Source of the DNA: Anaerolineales bacterium | Lineage (GTDB): Bacteria; Chloroflexota; Anaerolineae; Anaerolineales; Villigracilaceae | DNA length: 64,000 nucleotides | Direction of reading: 5' to 3' | Assembly: GCA_016934715.1 (NCBI GenBank) | Contig: JAFGSI010000004.1 | Span: 1-64,000, forward strand | Part shown: piece after piece, positions 52,457 through 61,517 of the stretch | Numbering within the stretch: position 1 is the stretch's first letter | Layout: each line of letters starts with the position of its first letter | Notes under the pieces: model-generated | Databases searched by the model: none | What the model was told of the DNA's origin: nothing | What the model saw: only the letters and a program-made list of their open reading frames with translations | Position numbers and translations under genes: made by a program

Positions 52457-53370
52457 GTGCTTGTCTCCTTCAGCCCCTTGGCCAGGCTGACTTCGGCCCG
52501 GAATCCCAGCTGGTCGGCCGCCTTGGCCGGGTCGCCCACCGAACGGTAGATGTCGCCGCTGCGCGCCGGGGCGAAGCGGACCTGCGGGTTGCGCCCGGTG
52601 ACCCCGCTCAGTTCTTCCAGCAGGTCGAGGATGCTGGTCTCCTGCCCGGTGCAGATGTTGAATGCCTCCCCGTCAGCGGTCGCGGATCCGGCTGCCAGCA
52701 GGTTGGCCCGTACCACGTCGCCGACGAAAATGAAGTCGCGGGTCTGGTGCCCGTCCCCGTAGAGGGTGATCGGCTCTCCCTTCACCAGGTGTTCCACGAA
52801 GATTGGGATGGCGGCGGCGTAGGGCGAGTCGGGGGCCTGGCGCGGGCCGTAGACATTGAAATAGCGCAGCGAAACGACCGGCAGGCCGAAGGTCCGGGTG
52901 TAGAAGCGGGCATAGGATTCGCCCACCACTTTCGAGAGCGCATAGGGGGAAAGCGGCTGCAGGGGCTGGTCCTCGCCGATCGGCAGGTTGGAGCAGTCGC
53001 CGTAGACAGCGGTGCTGGACGAGACCACCACCTTGCGCACCCCTGCCGCCCGGGCCGCCTCGAACAGGCCCACCGTTCCGGCCACATTGACATCGAAGCA
53101 GGTCTGCGGGTCGGTCATCGAGGCCGGGACCGAGACGAAGGCTGCCAGGTGAAAGGCCAGTTCCGCCTCCCGTACGGCTGCCCGGACCAGGTCGCCGTCG
53201 CGCAGGTCACCTTCGAGGATCTCGATCCGGTCTTCGAATCCGGACAGGTATGCGCGCCTGCCGCTGCTGAAGTCGTCCAGCACGCGCACACGGTCGCCGC
53301 GCTCGAGCAGCGCCGCGACGATGTGTGAGCCGATGAATCCGGCCCCGCCGGTGACCAGGACCAGTGCCAT
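52441..53370 (-). CDS. NAD-dependent NDP-sugar epimerase (GalE-like)
   Basis: 309 residues, an extended SDR. The NAD-binding LVTGGAGFIGSHIVAALLERG begins the protein, and YxxxK is present as PLSPYALSKVVGE with the preceding VVSSSTAVYGD. RYFNVYGPRQ is the usual substrate-domain motif. Close relatives convert UDP-glucose/galactose or the N-acetyl forms at C4; the precise sugar cannot be read from the motifs. It sits one base after the sugar transferase gene within the polysaccharide operon, so it probably supplies a precursor there rather than serving the galT pathway. Confidence 0.92.
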   Translation of the reverse strand: MALVLVTGGAGFIGSHIVAALLERGDRVRVLDDFSSGRRAYLSGFEDRIEILEGDLRDGDLVRAAVREAELAFHLAAFVSVPASMTDPQTCFDVNVAGTVGLFEAARAAGVRKVVVSSSTAVYGDCSNLPIGEDQPLQPLSPYALSKVVGESYARFYTRTFGLPVVSLRYFNVYGPRQAPDSPYAAAIPIFVEHLVKGEPITLYGDGHQTRDFIFVGDVVRANLLAAGSATADGEAFNICTGQETSILDLLEELSGVTGRNPQVRFAPARSGDIYRSVGDPAKAADQLGFRAEVSLAKGLKETSTWMLG

Positions 53371-53371
53371 C

Positions 53372-54793
53372 CTAGCGCCCTCGGAAGCCGAACACCTGGC
53401 CGACGGTCCGCAGGATGATCGACAGGTCCATCATCAGGTTGCGATGTTTGATGTAATAGAGGTCGTATTCCAGCTTGATCGCCATTTCCTGGACCGTGGC
53501 GGTATAGCCGTAATTGACCTGGGCCCAGCCGGAGACCCCCGGTTTGACCAGCAGGCGGGCGCGGTAGAAGGGGATCTGCTTTTGGAATTCAGCGATCCAT
53601 TCCGGGCGTTCGGAACGCGGGCCGATGAGACTCATCTCGCCGCGCAGCACGTTGAAGAATTGCGGGAACTCGTCGAGGTGGGTGCGGCGCAGGAAGGTGC
53701 CCACCCGGGTGATGCGAGCGTCCTTCTTCTCGGTCAGGCGGACCTTGCCGTCCTTTTCGGCGTCCTGGTGCATGGTGCGGAACTTGTAGACGTAGAAGGG
53801 TTTGCCGCCCTTGCCTGAGCGGATCTGCTTGTAGGTGATCGGAAAGCCGGTGTCGATCAGGATCAGCAGCGAGATGAGCGGGAAGAGCAGGATGCAGAGC
53901 AGCACCCCGACCAGTCCGCCGAGGAGGTCGAGCATGCGCTTGCTGATCTCGTAGAACCCGCTGACGCGGGCCTGGTCGACGAACGAGCGCAGCAGCCATT
54001 CCGACTCCAGGTGGTGGACGGGTACGCGCCGCGTTAATTCCTCGTAGGCGGTCGGCATGGGCACGACTTCCAGGCCGTGTTCCTGGGCGTCAAGGATGGT
54101 CTGGAAGGTCATGCCGCGCATCTCGCCGGTGATTGCCACCACCAGGTCCGAGACAGATTCCTTCTCGACGATGGCCAGCAACTGGTCACTGCCGGCCAGG
54201 ACCGGGTAGCCGTTGATCTGGCTTCCGACCTTGGAGGCGCTGTCATCCAGAAAGCCCACCAGGTAGAAGGGCGGCGGCCAGATCTCGCGGTAGGCGCGCA
54301 CCAGCGTCTGGCCGGCCTTGCCGGCCCCGATGATCAGCACCCGCCGCATGAACGCCGGCCCGGCGAAGATCCCGATGTAGACCAGGCGCCACATCAGGGT
54401 CAGGAGCGAGGCCAGGACCAGGAAAGCTCCCACACCGATGCGGGCGACCGATCCTTCGTACAGGAAGTAGATGAGAGTGTAGAAAAGCAGGCCGGTCAGG
54501 GCGGCGACGCTGATGCCGCGCACGGTAATCCGCCAGTTGTTGGCCCGGTGGAGATCATAGAGCTGGACGAGCAGGATCAACCAGGCAAACGGCAGGAAAT
54601 AATACCAGGCCTCCACGCGCCGCTGGAGGAAATCGAACGAGAGGTCGAGCCATTGGTCACGCAGGCTCCAGATGTACAGTGCTCCGGCCAGGGCCACGTA
54701 GGCCACCAGAAGATCGCCAATCCCCAGGATGGTGCGCTGCTCGCGCGGACGGAGGCGCCAGCCGGCCGTCCTCGGTTTTTCGGAAGGTCCCAT
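53372..54793 (-). CDS. Initiating sugar-phosphate transferase (WcaJ-type, polyprenyl glycosylphosphotransferase)
   Basis: 473 residues. Five N-terminal helices, a CoA-binding-3-like middle domain ([19 protein letters not shown]), then the bacterial sugar transferase domain: [51 protein letters not shown] and [13 protein letters not shown]. This is the full WcaJ/ExoY signature. It moves a sugar-1-phosphate from a nucleotide sugar to undecaprenyl phosphate, beginning repeat-unit assembly at the inner face of the membrane. It follows the GT2 gene by three bases. No flippase or polymerase is in this window. Confidence 0.94.
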   Translation of the reverse strand: MGPSEKPRTAGWRLRPREQRTILGIGDLLVAYVALAGALYIWSLRDQWLDLSFDFLQRRVEAWYYFLPFAWLILLVQLYDLHRANNWRITVRGISVAALTGLLFYTLIYFLYEGSVARIGVGAFLVLASLLTLMWRLVYIGIFAGPAFMRRVLIIGAGKAGQTLVRAYREIWPPPFYLVGFLDDSASKVGSQINGYPVLAGSDQLLAIVEKESVSDLVVAITGEMRGMTFQTILDAQEHGLEVVPMPTAYEELTRRVPVHHLESEWLLRSFVDQARVSGFYEISKRMLDLLGGLVGVLLCILLFPLISLLILIDTGFPITYKQIRSGKGGKPFYVYKFRTMHQDAEKDGKVRLTEKKDARITRVGTFLRRTHLDEFPQFFNVLRGEMSLIGPRSERPEWIAEFQKQIPFYRARLLVKPGVSGWAQVNYGYTATVQEMAIKLEYDLYYIKHRNLMMDLSIILRTVGQVFGFRGR

Positions 54794-54796
54794 CGA

Positions 54797-55813
54797 TTAC
54801 TGCCTCTTTGCGCCCTCGGTAGTGAAGAGCCCCTTAATCATACCCCATAAAAAGCCCGCTCCCCAGGCGATGTGCATGTCGGCGACTGCCAGCGGCAGGC
54901 CGACTGCCAGGAAGGGTCTTTTGTGCTGTCCGGCCGCCTGCAGGCCGGCGGCGGTCAGGGCCAGCGTGTAAAGCAGGATCCCGCCGGCCAGCAGGTATCC
55001 GAAGATCGGCCAGGCGATCGTCAGCAGGGTTCCGCCGAGGATCCCGGCAACGAACAGCGGCGGCAGGGCCTGGCGCCAGCGCAGGGTCCCGGGGTAGCGT
55101 CGGATCATGCGCCACTTCCAGAATCCGTAGCGGAAGTACTGGCTGGCAAGGGCCCGCAGAGTCCCCCGGGCGATGTAGACCGAGCGGATGTCCGGGTTGA
55201 GCCAGATGCGCCCGCCCGACATGCGCACCCGCACGTTGAACTCGTAATCCTCGTTGGTCAGCAGGTTTTCGTCGAAGAAGCCGATCAAGGCCAACAGCTC
55301 GCGTTTGAAGGCTCCGAAGGGGACCGTGTCTACGTAGGCAGGTTTGGTGGCGTGGCGGTAGAGGGCATCCCCCACGCCCAGCGGATGGGCTGCGGCGACG
55401 GCGATCGAGCGCGCCAGCCAGGTCGCGCAGGCCGGGCGGATCTCCCAGATCCCGCCGACGTTCTCGCCCAGGCCGGCCTCCAGGTCCGCCACGCAGCGTT
55501 CGACGTAGTCGGGGTAGGGCATCGAGTGCCCATCCAGGCGGACGAGGATCTCGCCACGCGCCTCCTTGATGGCCTGGTTCAGGGCGGCCGGGATGATGCG
55601 CTTGGGATTGTCCACCACGGTGATTTCCAGGTCAGCATGGGCGTCGGCGAAGGCGGCGATCTCCGCCCGTGTGCCGTCGGTCGACATACCGTCGGCGATG
55701 ATGACCTCCATTTCGGCGCGCGCATAGGTCTGCTCGTAGATGGCGGTGAGCAGAGGACGGATCGTGGCTTGCTCGTTGTAGCAGGGAACGATGATCGAAA
55801 CAGTCGGATGCAT
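54797..55813 (-). CDS. Family 2 glycosyltransferase (ExoA-like)
   Basis: 338 residues. GT2 signatures: TVSIIVPCYNEQATIRPLLTAI at the start, VIIADGMSTDGTRAEI, a DxD-like LVRLDGHSMPYPDYV and DENLLTNEDYEFNVRVR, then two or three C-terminal hydrophobic helices. It resembles succinoglycan ExoA-type enzymes that add a sugar to lipid-linked repeat units at the membrane. It is the first intact gene of the six-gene operon. Its reading frame is open upstream into the remains of a two-component gene, but the ATG at 55813 gives the normal GT2 start. Confidence 0.92.
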   Translation of the reverse strand: MHPTVSIIVPCYNEQATIRPLLTAIYEQTYARAEMEVIIADGMSTDGTRAEIAAFADAHADLEITVVDNPKRIIPAALNQAIKEARGEILVRLDGHSMPYPDYVERCVADLEAGLGENVGGIWEIRPACATWLARSIAVAAAHPLGVGDALYRHATKPAYVDTVPFGAFKRELLALIGFFDENLLTNEDYEFNVRVRMSGGRIWLNPDIRSVYIARGTLRALASQYFRYGFWKWRMIRRYPGTLRWRQALPPLFVAGILGGTLLTIAWPIFGYLLAGGILLYTLALTAAGLQAAGQHKRPFLAVGLPLAVADMHIAWGAGFLWGMIKGLFTTEGAKRQ

Positions 55814-55869
55814 TCGAGGTTGTGTTTTTTGGGGTTTGATCTCTGGTGAGGAGGCTGTTGGCTGCTTGT

Positions 55870-56177
55870 GGCGCGGCCTCGCCAGCGGCAGGCGGACCGA
55901 GAATGTGCGGCCTTCGTTCTGGGCGCTGCGGACGCTAATTGTACCACCATGTGCCTGGAGAATCTCGCTCGCGATCGCCTACCCCAACCCGGCCTCCCGC
56001 CGGCGGCAGGCCTCGAAGCGGTCCGGTTCGGGCAGCAGCATGACGAGGATCACCAGGGCCGGGTGCAGGTCGGCATTTGCGGGCCGTCACGATCGGGAAG
56101 TTGTCGCTCCAGGTGCATGCAGGCCAGCGCGACGATCGGCTTCATCGTCGATGACCAGGATCGGTTCTCCAGGCGTC
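55870..56177 (-). pseudogene. Ruined two-component gene (receiver plus kinase tail)
   Basis: Directly after the ridA stop one frame reads GEPILVIDDEA, the start of a receiver. A second frame then gives PIVALACMHLERQ, a third FPIVTARK, and the first frame returns with LHPALVILVMLLPEPDRFEACRR, where the phosphorylated Asp is Val (codon at 56042-56044). It then jumps to GLG-stop-AIASEILQAHGGTISVRSAQNEG, a histidine-kinase G2 box with TAG (55981-55979) in place of Leu, and RTFSVRLPL. At least three frameshifts, a large deletion and two stop codons show an old pseudogene. It lies between ridA and the polysaccharide operon. Confidence 0.8.
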
Positions 56178-56179
56178 AA

Positions 56180-56563
56180 TCAGCCCGGCAGGGCTACAGC
56201 CTCGATTTCCACGCTGGCCCCTTTCGGCAGCCCGGCCACGGCGACCGCTGAGCGGGCGGGCGGATCCTGGGTGAAGAACTCACTGTAGGCGGCATTCATC
56301 CTGGCAAAGTCGGCCATATCCTTGAGGAAGACGGTCGTCTTGACGACCTGTTCGAGACCCGAACCGGCGGCTTTCAGGACGTGCTGGAGATTGGTCAGCA
56401 CCTGGCGGGTCTCCGCCTCGATCCCGCCGGGGACGAACTCACCCGTGGCCGGGTCCAGGCCGATTTGTCCGGAGGTGTAGACCAGCCCTTCGATCCGCAC
56501 GGCGACCGAGTAGGGGCCGAGGGCTTTGGGAGCCTTGTCACTGGAGATAATGGTCTTGGTCAT
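56180..56563 (-). CDS. ridA: RidA family enamine/imine deaminase
   Basis: 127 residues from the ATG at 56563, with AAAGGG upstream; longer starts lack this. Seen: KALGPYSVAVRIEGLVYTSGQIGLDP, EAETRQVLTNLQHVLKAAG, VVKTTVFLKDMADFARMNAAYSEFF and the active-site ARSAVAVAGLPKGASVEIEAVA with the conserved Arg. RidA hydrolyses reactive 2-aminoacrylate from PLP enzymes, protecting cells from damage. The PLP enzyme at 47259 is a possible source of such intermediates, though not in the same operon. Confidence 0.94.
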   Translation of the reverse strand: MTKTIISSDKAPKALGPYSVAVRIEGLVYTSGQIGLDPATGEFVPGGIEAETRQVLTNLQHVLKAAGSGLEQVVKTTVFLKDMADFARMNAAYSEFFTQDPPARSAVAVAGLPKGASVEIEAVALPG

Positions 56564-56709
56564 TTTTCCCTTTCTGGAACAGGATCTGGCGTGCACCTAT
56601 TCTACTGCAAAAGCGGGAGACGTGGAGGCGAGGCCGGGCCTGTGTTCCAGCAGGGGGATGGTCGGGGACACTTGGGACGCCTGGGCCTGGAGCGCGCCTT
56701 GAGCGCAAC

Positions 56710-56738
56710 TTGACAATCTCAAGTTGACCGGGTAAAAT
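56710..56738 (+). promoter_or_regulatory. Consensus promoter of the tRNA operon
   Basis: TTGACA (56710-56715), a 17-base spacer and TAAAAT (56733-56738). The expected start is about 25 bases before the tRNA-Phe gene. This is the best -35/-10 pair in the window, as expected for a stable-RNA operon. Confidence 0.88.
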
Positions 56739-56770
56739 CACACCCGCTCGAAGGACGAGTGCTCCTTCAG

Positions 56771-56843
56771 GCCGAGATAGCTCAGTTGGTAGAGCACGCG
56801 ACTGAAAATTGCGGTGTCGCCAGTTCGATCCTGGCTCTCGGCA
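56771..56843 (+). tRNA. tRNA-Phe (GAA)
   Basis: 73 bases with acceptor GCCGAGA/TCTCGGC, D arm GCTCAGTTGGTAGAGC, anticodon loop CTGAAAA (GAA at 56804-56806) closed by CGCGA/TTGCG, and T arm with GTTCGATCC. Discriminator is A and the CCA end is not encoded. First gene of a three-tRNA operon. Confidence 0.96.
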
Positions 56844-56864
56844 CTCTCGGCGCAAAGCCGACTT

Positions 56865-56936
56865 GCGGGCGTAGTTAAGTGGTATAACGTCTCCTTGCCA
56901 AGGAGAAGGCCACGGGTTCGAATCCCGTCGCCCGCT
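56865..56936 (+). tRNA. tRNA-Gly (GCC)
   Basis: 72 bases with acceptor GCGGGCG/CGCCCGC, anticodon stem CTCCT/AGGAG around TTGCCA (GCC at 56897-56899), and T arm CGGGTTCGAATCCCG. Discriminator T, CCA not encoded. Lies 21 bases after tRNA-Phe. Confidence 0.95.
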
Positions 56937-57004
56937 CTGCCGATTGAGGATTGCAGATTGATGACCGGGGTGTGTCAATCGGCAATCCTTAATTGTCACG
57001 AAAT

Positions 57005-57075
57005 GGCGTCGTGGCCAAGTGGTAAGGCAAGGGTCTGCAAAACCCTGATCACGGGTTCGAATCCCGTCGACGCCT
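57005..57075 (+). tRNA. tRNA-Cys (GCA)
   Basis: 71 bases with acceptor GGCGTCG/CGACGCC, anticodon arm GGGT-CTGCAAA-ACCC (GCA at 57037-57039), and T arm CGGGTTCGAATCCCG nearly identical to that of tRNA-Gly. Discriminator T, CCA not encoded. Last gene of the operon. Confidence 0.95.
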
Positions 57076-57082
57076 CTTAGTG

Positions 57083-57107
57083 AACGGGCCCATGCGGGCC
57101 CGTTTTT
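57083..57107 (+). terminator. Terminator of the tRNA operon
   Basis: AACGGGCCC (57083-57091) pairs perfectly with GGGCCCGTT (57096-57104) around a 4-base loop, running into TTTTT (57103-57107). It lies 7 bases after tRNA-Cys. Confidence 0.95.
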
Positions 57108-57193
57108 CTGCCCTGGTTCCCCCGGATGGGGGATCCCTTGATCTAGGACCTGAAACATGGTCATTCCCGCTCGTTTTGCCCTATAATGTAAGT

Positions 57194-60100
57194 ATGCGTT
57201 CGAAGGGCTCCGAACAGCGCAAGCCCAATCCGCGGCCGGGACCCGCCCTGCAGCCGGACCTGGTCAACCAGATCATGCAGGTCAGCCCGGTTGCAATGGC
57301 GGTTGTGGATGCCGAGGGCAGGATCGTTTCCGCCAACCAGCTGGCGGAAAAGGTGCTGGGCCTGAAGAAGAGCGAGATCACCAGCTGCCATTATGACGCG
57401 CCTGCCTGGCGGATCACGGATTACGACGGGAACCCGTTCCCTGAAGAGGATTTGCCGTTCAACCAGGTCAGGCGAACTGGCCAGCTGGTCCAGAGGGTGC
57501 ACCACACGATCGAACATCCGGACGGCAGGCGAGTGTATCTCTCCATCAACGCCGCCCCGCTGTTCGATGCGGACGGCCAGCTGAACGGGATGGTGGCCAG
57601 CCTGGCGGATGTGACCGAGCGCCGGGAGGCGGAACAGGAACTGCAGCGTGCCCAGCAGCGCCTGCGGGCGATCGTCGACGCGGCGCCTTTCGGCGCCCAC
57701 GAGTATGAACTCCACGCGGATGGCCGGCTGGTCTTTATCGGGGCCAATCGTTCGGCTGACCGCATCCTGGGGGTTGCGCACAAGCAGTTCATCGGCAAGA
57801 CGATCGAGGAAGCCTTTCCGGCCCTGGCGGAGACTCATGTTCCGGAGGCCTATCGCCGGGTTGCATCCACGGGGGAGCCATTCCACGACGAGCAGGTCGG
57901 ATACCAGGACGAGAAGATCGGCGGTGCCTTTGACGTCACCGCCGCCCAGACCGGCACGAACCGGATGGCGGCCTTCTTCCAGGATGTCACCGAACGCCGG
58001 AAGGGCGAAGCAGCCTTGCGCGATTCGCAACAGATGCTGCGCCTCATTCTCGATACGATCCCGGTTCGGGTCTTCTGGAAGGATCGGGACCTGAACTTCC
58101 TGGGCGCCAACCGGCCGTTTGCCCTGGATGCCGGATTGGAGTCTCCAGAGGACCTGATCGGGAAGAACGATTACCAGATGATCTGGGCCGAGCAGGCGGA
58201 CCTTTATCGGGCCGATGATCGCCAGGTCATCGAGAGTGGTGAGGCCAAGGTCAATTATGAAGAACCCCAGGCCTCGCCCTCTGGCGACATCATCTGGTTG
58301 CGGACCAGCAAGGCCCCGTTGCGCGATTCCTCCGGCGAGATCCGGGGGGTACTGGGGACCTACGAGGATATCACCGAGAGCATGCATGTCGCCGAGCAGC
58401 TCCAGCGGCAGATCAAGGAGTTGCGCATCCTGCAGGCTGTCGCCCTGGCCAGTGCCCAGGCGACCGATGAAGATGCCCTGATCGAAGATGTGACCCAGAT
58501 CATCGCCGACACCCTGGACCTCGAGGATTTCGGCGTGATGCTGCTTGACGCCGAGGGCAAGAGCCTGCAACCGCATCGTTCTTACCGGAATGCGGCGATT
58601 GCAGGAACGTCCTGGCACATCCCCATGCCCGAGGGGATCAGCGGCCGGGTGGTCGTGAGCGGTAAGCCTGTCCGGGTCGCGGATGTGGGCGAGGATCGGG
58701 ATTATGTCACGATCCTGCCGGGGAGCCGGTCTGAATTATGCGTCCCGATCAAGCTCAAGGATCGGGTGATCGGAGTGATCAACACCGAAAATCCGGCCCC
58801 GGACTTTTATAATCCGGAGGACGAGCGTTTGTTGACGACCATTGCCGGACAACTGGGGATCGGCATAGAGAAGATCCGCCTTCTCGAAGCGGAGCGCCTC
58901 CGCAGGCAGGAGGCGGAGACCCTGCGCCAGGCGATCGCTGTCGTTTCATCCTCCCTCGACCTGCAGAAAGTCCTGGGTGCCATCCTGGATTCGCTTCGAC
59001 AGGTCGTGCCGTATGACAGGGCCAGCGTGTTCCTGCAGGAAGGCGAGCACCTGTGCATCCGGATCGCACGCGGATTTGAGGAGTTGCATGGGCTGCCAGA
59101 GCAGACCTTTCCTGTCGGAGAGAAAATCTTCCAACGCATCTGTAGAACGAAGCAGGTCCTGGTGATCGGAGATGTCCAGAAGGATCGCCGGTTCAAGAAG
59201 TGGGAAACGATCGAGAGTACCCACGGCTGGATGGGGGTGCCCCTGATCGTGCGGGACGAGGTGATCGGGTACATCACCCTGGACAACCAAAAGGCCAATG
59301 CCTACTCGGCCGATGACGCCGCCCAGGCCCAGATCTTTGCCTACCAGGCGGCCGTGGCGCTCGAAAATGCCCGCCTGTACGAGCAAGCCCTGCGGGCGAC
59401 AGACCGGCGGGTGATCCTGCACCAGGCCAGCCAGGAGATCGCGCTGGCCAGCCAGGACCCCGAGCTGGTCTATGCCGCGGTCCATCGGGCGACCGCCCGG
59501 CTGATGCCGGCCGAGGCCTTCGCAATCGCATTCTTGGACGAATCGGCGAACGAGATCGAGGCGGTCTACCTGGTCGACAAGGCCGGACGCTGGCCGGCCC
59601 GCCGGCTTGCCCCTGATGAGGGCCTCTCCGGCCGGGTGATCTCCACTGGCCAGTCGATCAAGATCGACGACCGGGCCCAGCAGAGTGAGCCCCTGGGGGT
59701 CCGTTTTGGCGAAGAGGAAGATGTCCGCTCGATCATGGCTGTCCCTCTGCGCCGGGGGGGGGAGACCATCGGGATGATCTCGGCCCAGAGTTATGCGCCC
59801 AACGTATATGATCTGGAGGACCAGGCCCTGCTCGAGATGCTGGCCAACCACGCTGCAGTGGCGATGGAGAATGCCCGCCTGTATGCCGAGACCCTGCGGA
59901 GCCTGCGGGATCTTGAAGCGATCAACCGGATCTCGAATGCCTTGCGCGCTTCCGAGGATCTTGAACAAATGTTGCCAGGGTTTCTTGATGAGACCCTCGC
60001 GCTGTTGGGGAGCGGTTCCGGGACGATCGAATTGTACGACCCGGAAACCAGGGAGTTGCGTCAGGAAGTCTCGCGCGGCTGGTTCTCCCAGATCAACGGC

Positions 60101-61474
60101 GCGCCGTTAAAAGAGGGGGAGGGAATAGCCGGTACGGTCTTCCAGACCGGGGCGCCGATCGTATCCAGGGAATACATCACCGATTCTCACATACGCGAGG
60201 AGGTTGTGGACCAGGTCCCGCCCGGCTGGGGCGGCGTGTGCGTGCCGATCCGCGCGACGCAAGCCATCCTGGGAGTGCTGTTCGTCTCGGTGCATCTTCC
60301 TCGCCAGATCTCGGAGGAGGAGGTCACCCTGCTGAACACCCTGGCCGATATCGCCGGGAACGCGATCCGGCGGGCCATGCTCTACGAACAGACGGAGCGC
60401 CAGTTGCAGCGCATGGCCGCCCTGCGGGCGATCGATATGGCAATCAGCTCCATCCTGGATGTGCGTGTCACACTGGGCATCCTGCTCGATCACATCATCG
60501 CCCAGTTGAAGGTCGATGCGGTCGACGTTCTGCTGCTCAACCCACGCTCCCAGATGCTCGTGTATGCGGCCGGAAGCGGCTTCTACACCGATGCGATCCA
60601 GGACTCGCTGCTGCATCGCAATGATGGCCTGCCGGGCCAGGTGCTCCAGCAGCGCAGCCTGGTCCATGTGCCGGACCTGGCTGCCAGCGACAGGTTCACC
60701 CGCTGCCAGTTGCTGGCCGAGGAAGGCCTGGCCAGTTACGTCGGGGCGCCGTTGATCGCCAAGGGGCAGATCAAGGGCGTGATCGAGATCTTCCACCGCA
60801 GTCCGCTTCGCATGGACGCCGACTGGAAGAATTTCTTTGAGACCCTGGCCGGGCAGGCGGCAATCGCCATTGATAATGCCAGTCTGTTCGAGGAACTCCA
60901 GCGTACCAACCTCGACCTTTCCCTGGCCTACGACGCCACCATTGAAGGCTGGTCGAGGGCCCTCGACCTGCGTGACCAGGAGACCGAAGGCCACACCCAG
61001 CGGGTGGTCGCGATGACCCTCGAACTGGCCCGCCGGATGGGTGTTGCAGACGAGGAGATGATCCACATCCGGCGGGGGGCCTTGCTGCACGATATCGGCA
61101 AGATGGCCATCCCCGACCGGATCCTGCACAAGGCCGGGCCACTGGATGAGATGGAGTGGGAGCTGATGCGCCAGCATCCCCGGATCGCCTACGAGATGCT
61201 CTCCCCGATCAGCTACCTGCGCCTGGCGGTCAACATCCCCTATTGCCATCACGAGCGCTGGGCCGGCTCCGGCTACCCGCGCGGGTTGAAGGGGGAGGAA
61301 ATCCCACTCGCGGCCCGCATCTTCGCCGTCGTGGACGTCTGGGATGCGATCACCTCCGACCGTCCCTACCGCAAGGCTTGGGAGCGCTCGGCTGCGATCA
61401 CTTACATCAAACAGCACACCGGGACGCATTTCGATCCCCAGGTGGTCGAGGAATTCCTGCGCATTCTGCGCTAG
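57194..61474 (+). CDS. Multi-sensor PAS/GAF protein with C-terminal HD-GYP domain
   Basis: 1426 residues from the ATG at 57194; TATAAT (57182-57187) ends 6 bases before it and there is no ribosome site, so the message is probably leaderless. Order seen: PAS near 25-150 (VSPVAMAVVDAEGRIVSANQLAE), two more PAS/PAC units to about 405 (with ENYxxVTERREAE-like ends), five GAF units to about 1250 (each with a GVPLI/VPLR core and an AVALENARL-type exit helix), then HD-GYP. The metal pair is His1299-Asp1300 in LLHDIGKMAIPD; the later motif is HHERWAGSGYP, with Ala where HHExxDGxGYP has Asp. HD-GYP enzymes hydrolyse cyclic-di-GMP. No membrane helices are seen, so it should sense cytoplasmic signals. 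It stands alone downstream of the tRNA operon. Confidence 0.92.
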   Translation: MRSKGSEQRKPNPRPGPALQPDLVNQIMQVSPVAMAVVDAEGRIVSANQLAEKVLGLKKSEITSCHYDAPAWRITDYDGNPFPEEDLPFNQVRRTGQLVQRVHHTIEHPDGRRVYLSINAAPLFDADGQLNGMVASLADVTERREAEQELQRAQQRLRAIVDAAPFGAHEYELHADGRLVFIGANRSADRILGVAHKQFIGKTIEEAFPALAETHVPEAYRRVASTGEPFHDEQVGYQDEKIGGAFDVTAAQTGTNRMAAFFQDVTERRKGEAALRDSQQMLRLILDTIPVRVFWKDRDLNFLGANRPFALDAGLESPEDLIGKNDYQMIWAEQADLYRADDRQVIESGEAKVNYEEPQASPSGDIIWLRTSKAPLRDSSGEIRGVLGTYEDITESMHVAEQLQRQIKELRILQAVALASAQATDEDALIEDVTQIIADTLDLEDFGVMLLDAEGKSLQPHRSYRNAAIAGTSWHIPMPEGISGRVVVSGKPVRVADVGEDRDYVTILPGSRSELCVPIKLKDRVIGVINTENPAPDFYNPEDERLLTTIAGQLGIGIEKIRLLEAERLRRQEAETLRQAIAVVSSSLDLQKVLGAILDSLRQVVPYDRASVFLQEGEHLCIRIARGFEELHGLPEQTFPVGEKIFQRICRTKQVLVIGDVQKDRRFKKWETIESTHGWMGVPLIVRDEVIGYITLDNQKANAYSADDAAQAQIFAYQAAVALENARLYEQALRATDRRVILHQASQEIALASQDPELVYAAVHRATARLMPAEAFAIAFLDESANEIEAVYLVDKAGRWPARRLAPDEGLSGRVISTGQSIKIDDRAQQSEPLGVRFGEEEDVRSIMAVPLRRGGETIGMISAQSYAPNVYDLEDQALLEMLANHAAVAMENARLYAETLRSLRDLEAINRISNALRASEDLEQMLPGFLDETLALLGSGSGTIELYDPETRELRQEVSRGWFSQINGAPLKEGEGIAGTVFQTGAPIVSREYITDSHIREEVVDQVPPGWGGVCVPIRATQAILGVLFVSVHLPRQISEEEVTLLNTLADIAGNAIRRAMLYEQTERQLQRMAALRAIDMAISSILDVRVTLGILLDHIIAQLKVDAVDVLLLNPRSQMLVYAAGSGFYTDAIQDSLLHRNDGLPGQVLQQRSLVHVPDLAASDRFTRCQLLAEEGLASYVGAPLIAKGQIKGVIEIFHRSPLRMDADWKNFFETLAGQAAIAIDNASLFEELQRTNLDLSLAYDATIEGWSRALDLRDQETEGHTQRVVAMTLELARRMGVADEEMIHIRRGALLHDIGKMAIPDRILHKAGPLDEMEWELMRQHPRIAYEMLSPISYLRLAVNIPYCHHERWAGSGYPRGLKGEEIPLAARIFAVVDVWDAITSDRPYRKAWERSAAITYIKQHTGTHFDPQVVEEFLRILR

Positions 61475-61517
61475 TTGGGGGTGCAGACGACCCTCCACGA
61501 GTGGAGAGCCGATGGGT

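Noticed and set aside
50534-52549. Long plus-strand frame opposite the CapD-type gene
   Set aside because: The minus-strand gene has full SDR motifs and fits an operon; the plus frame is a composition artefact.
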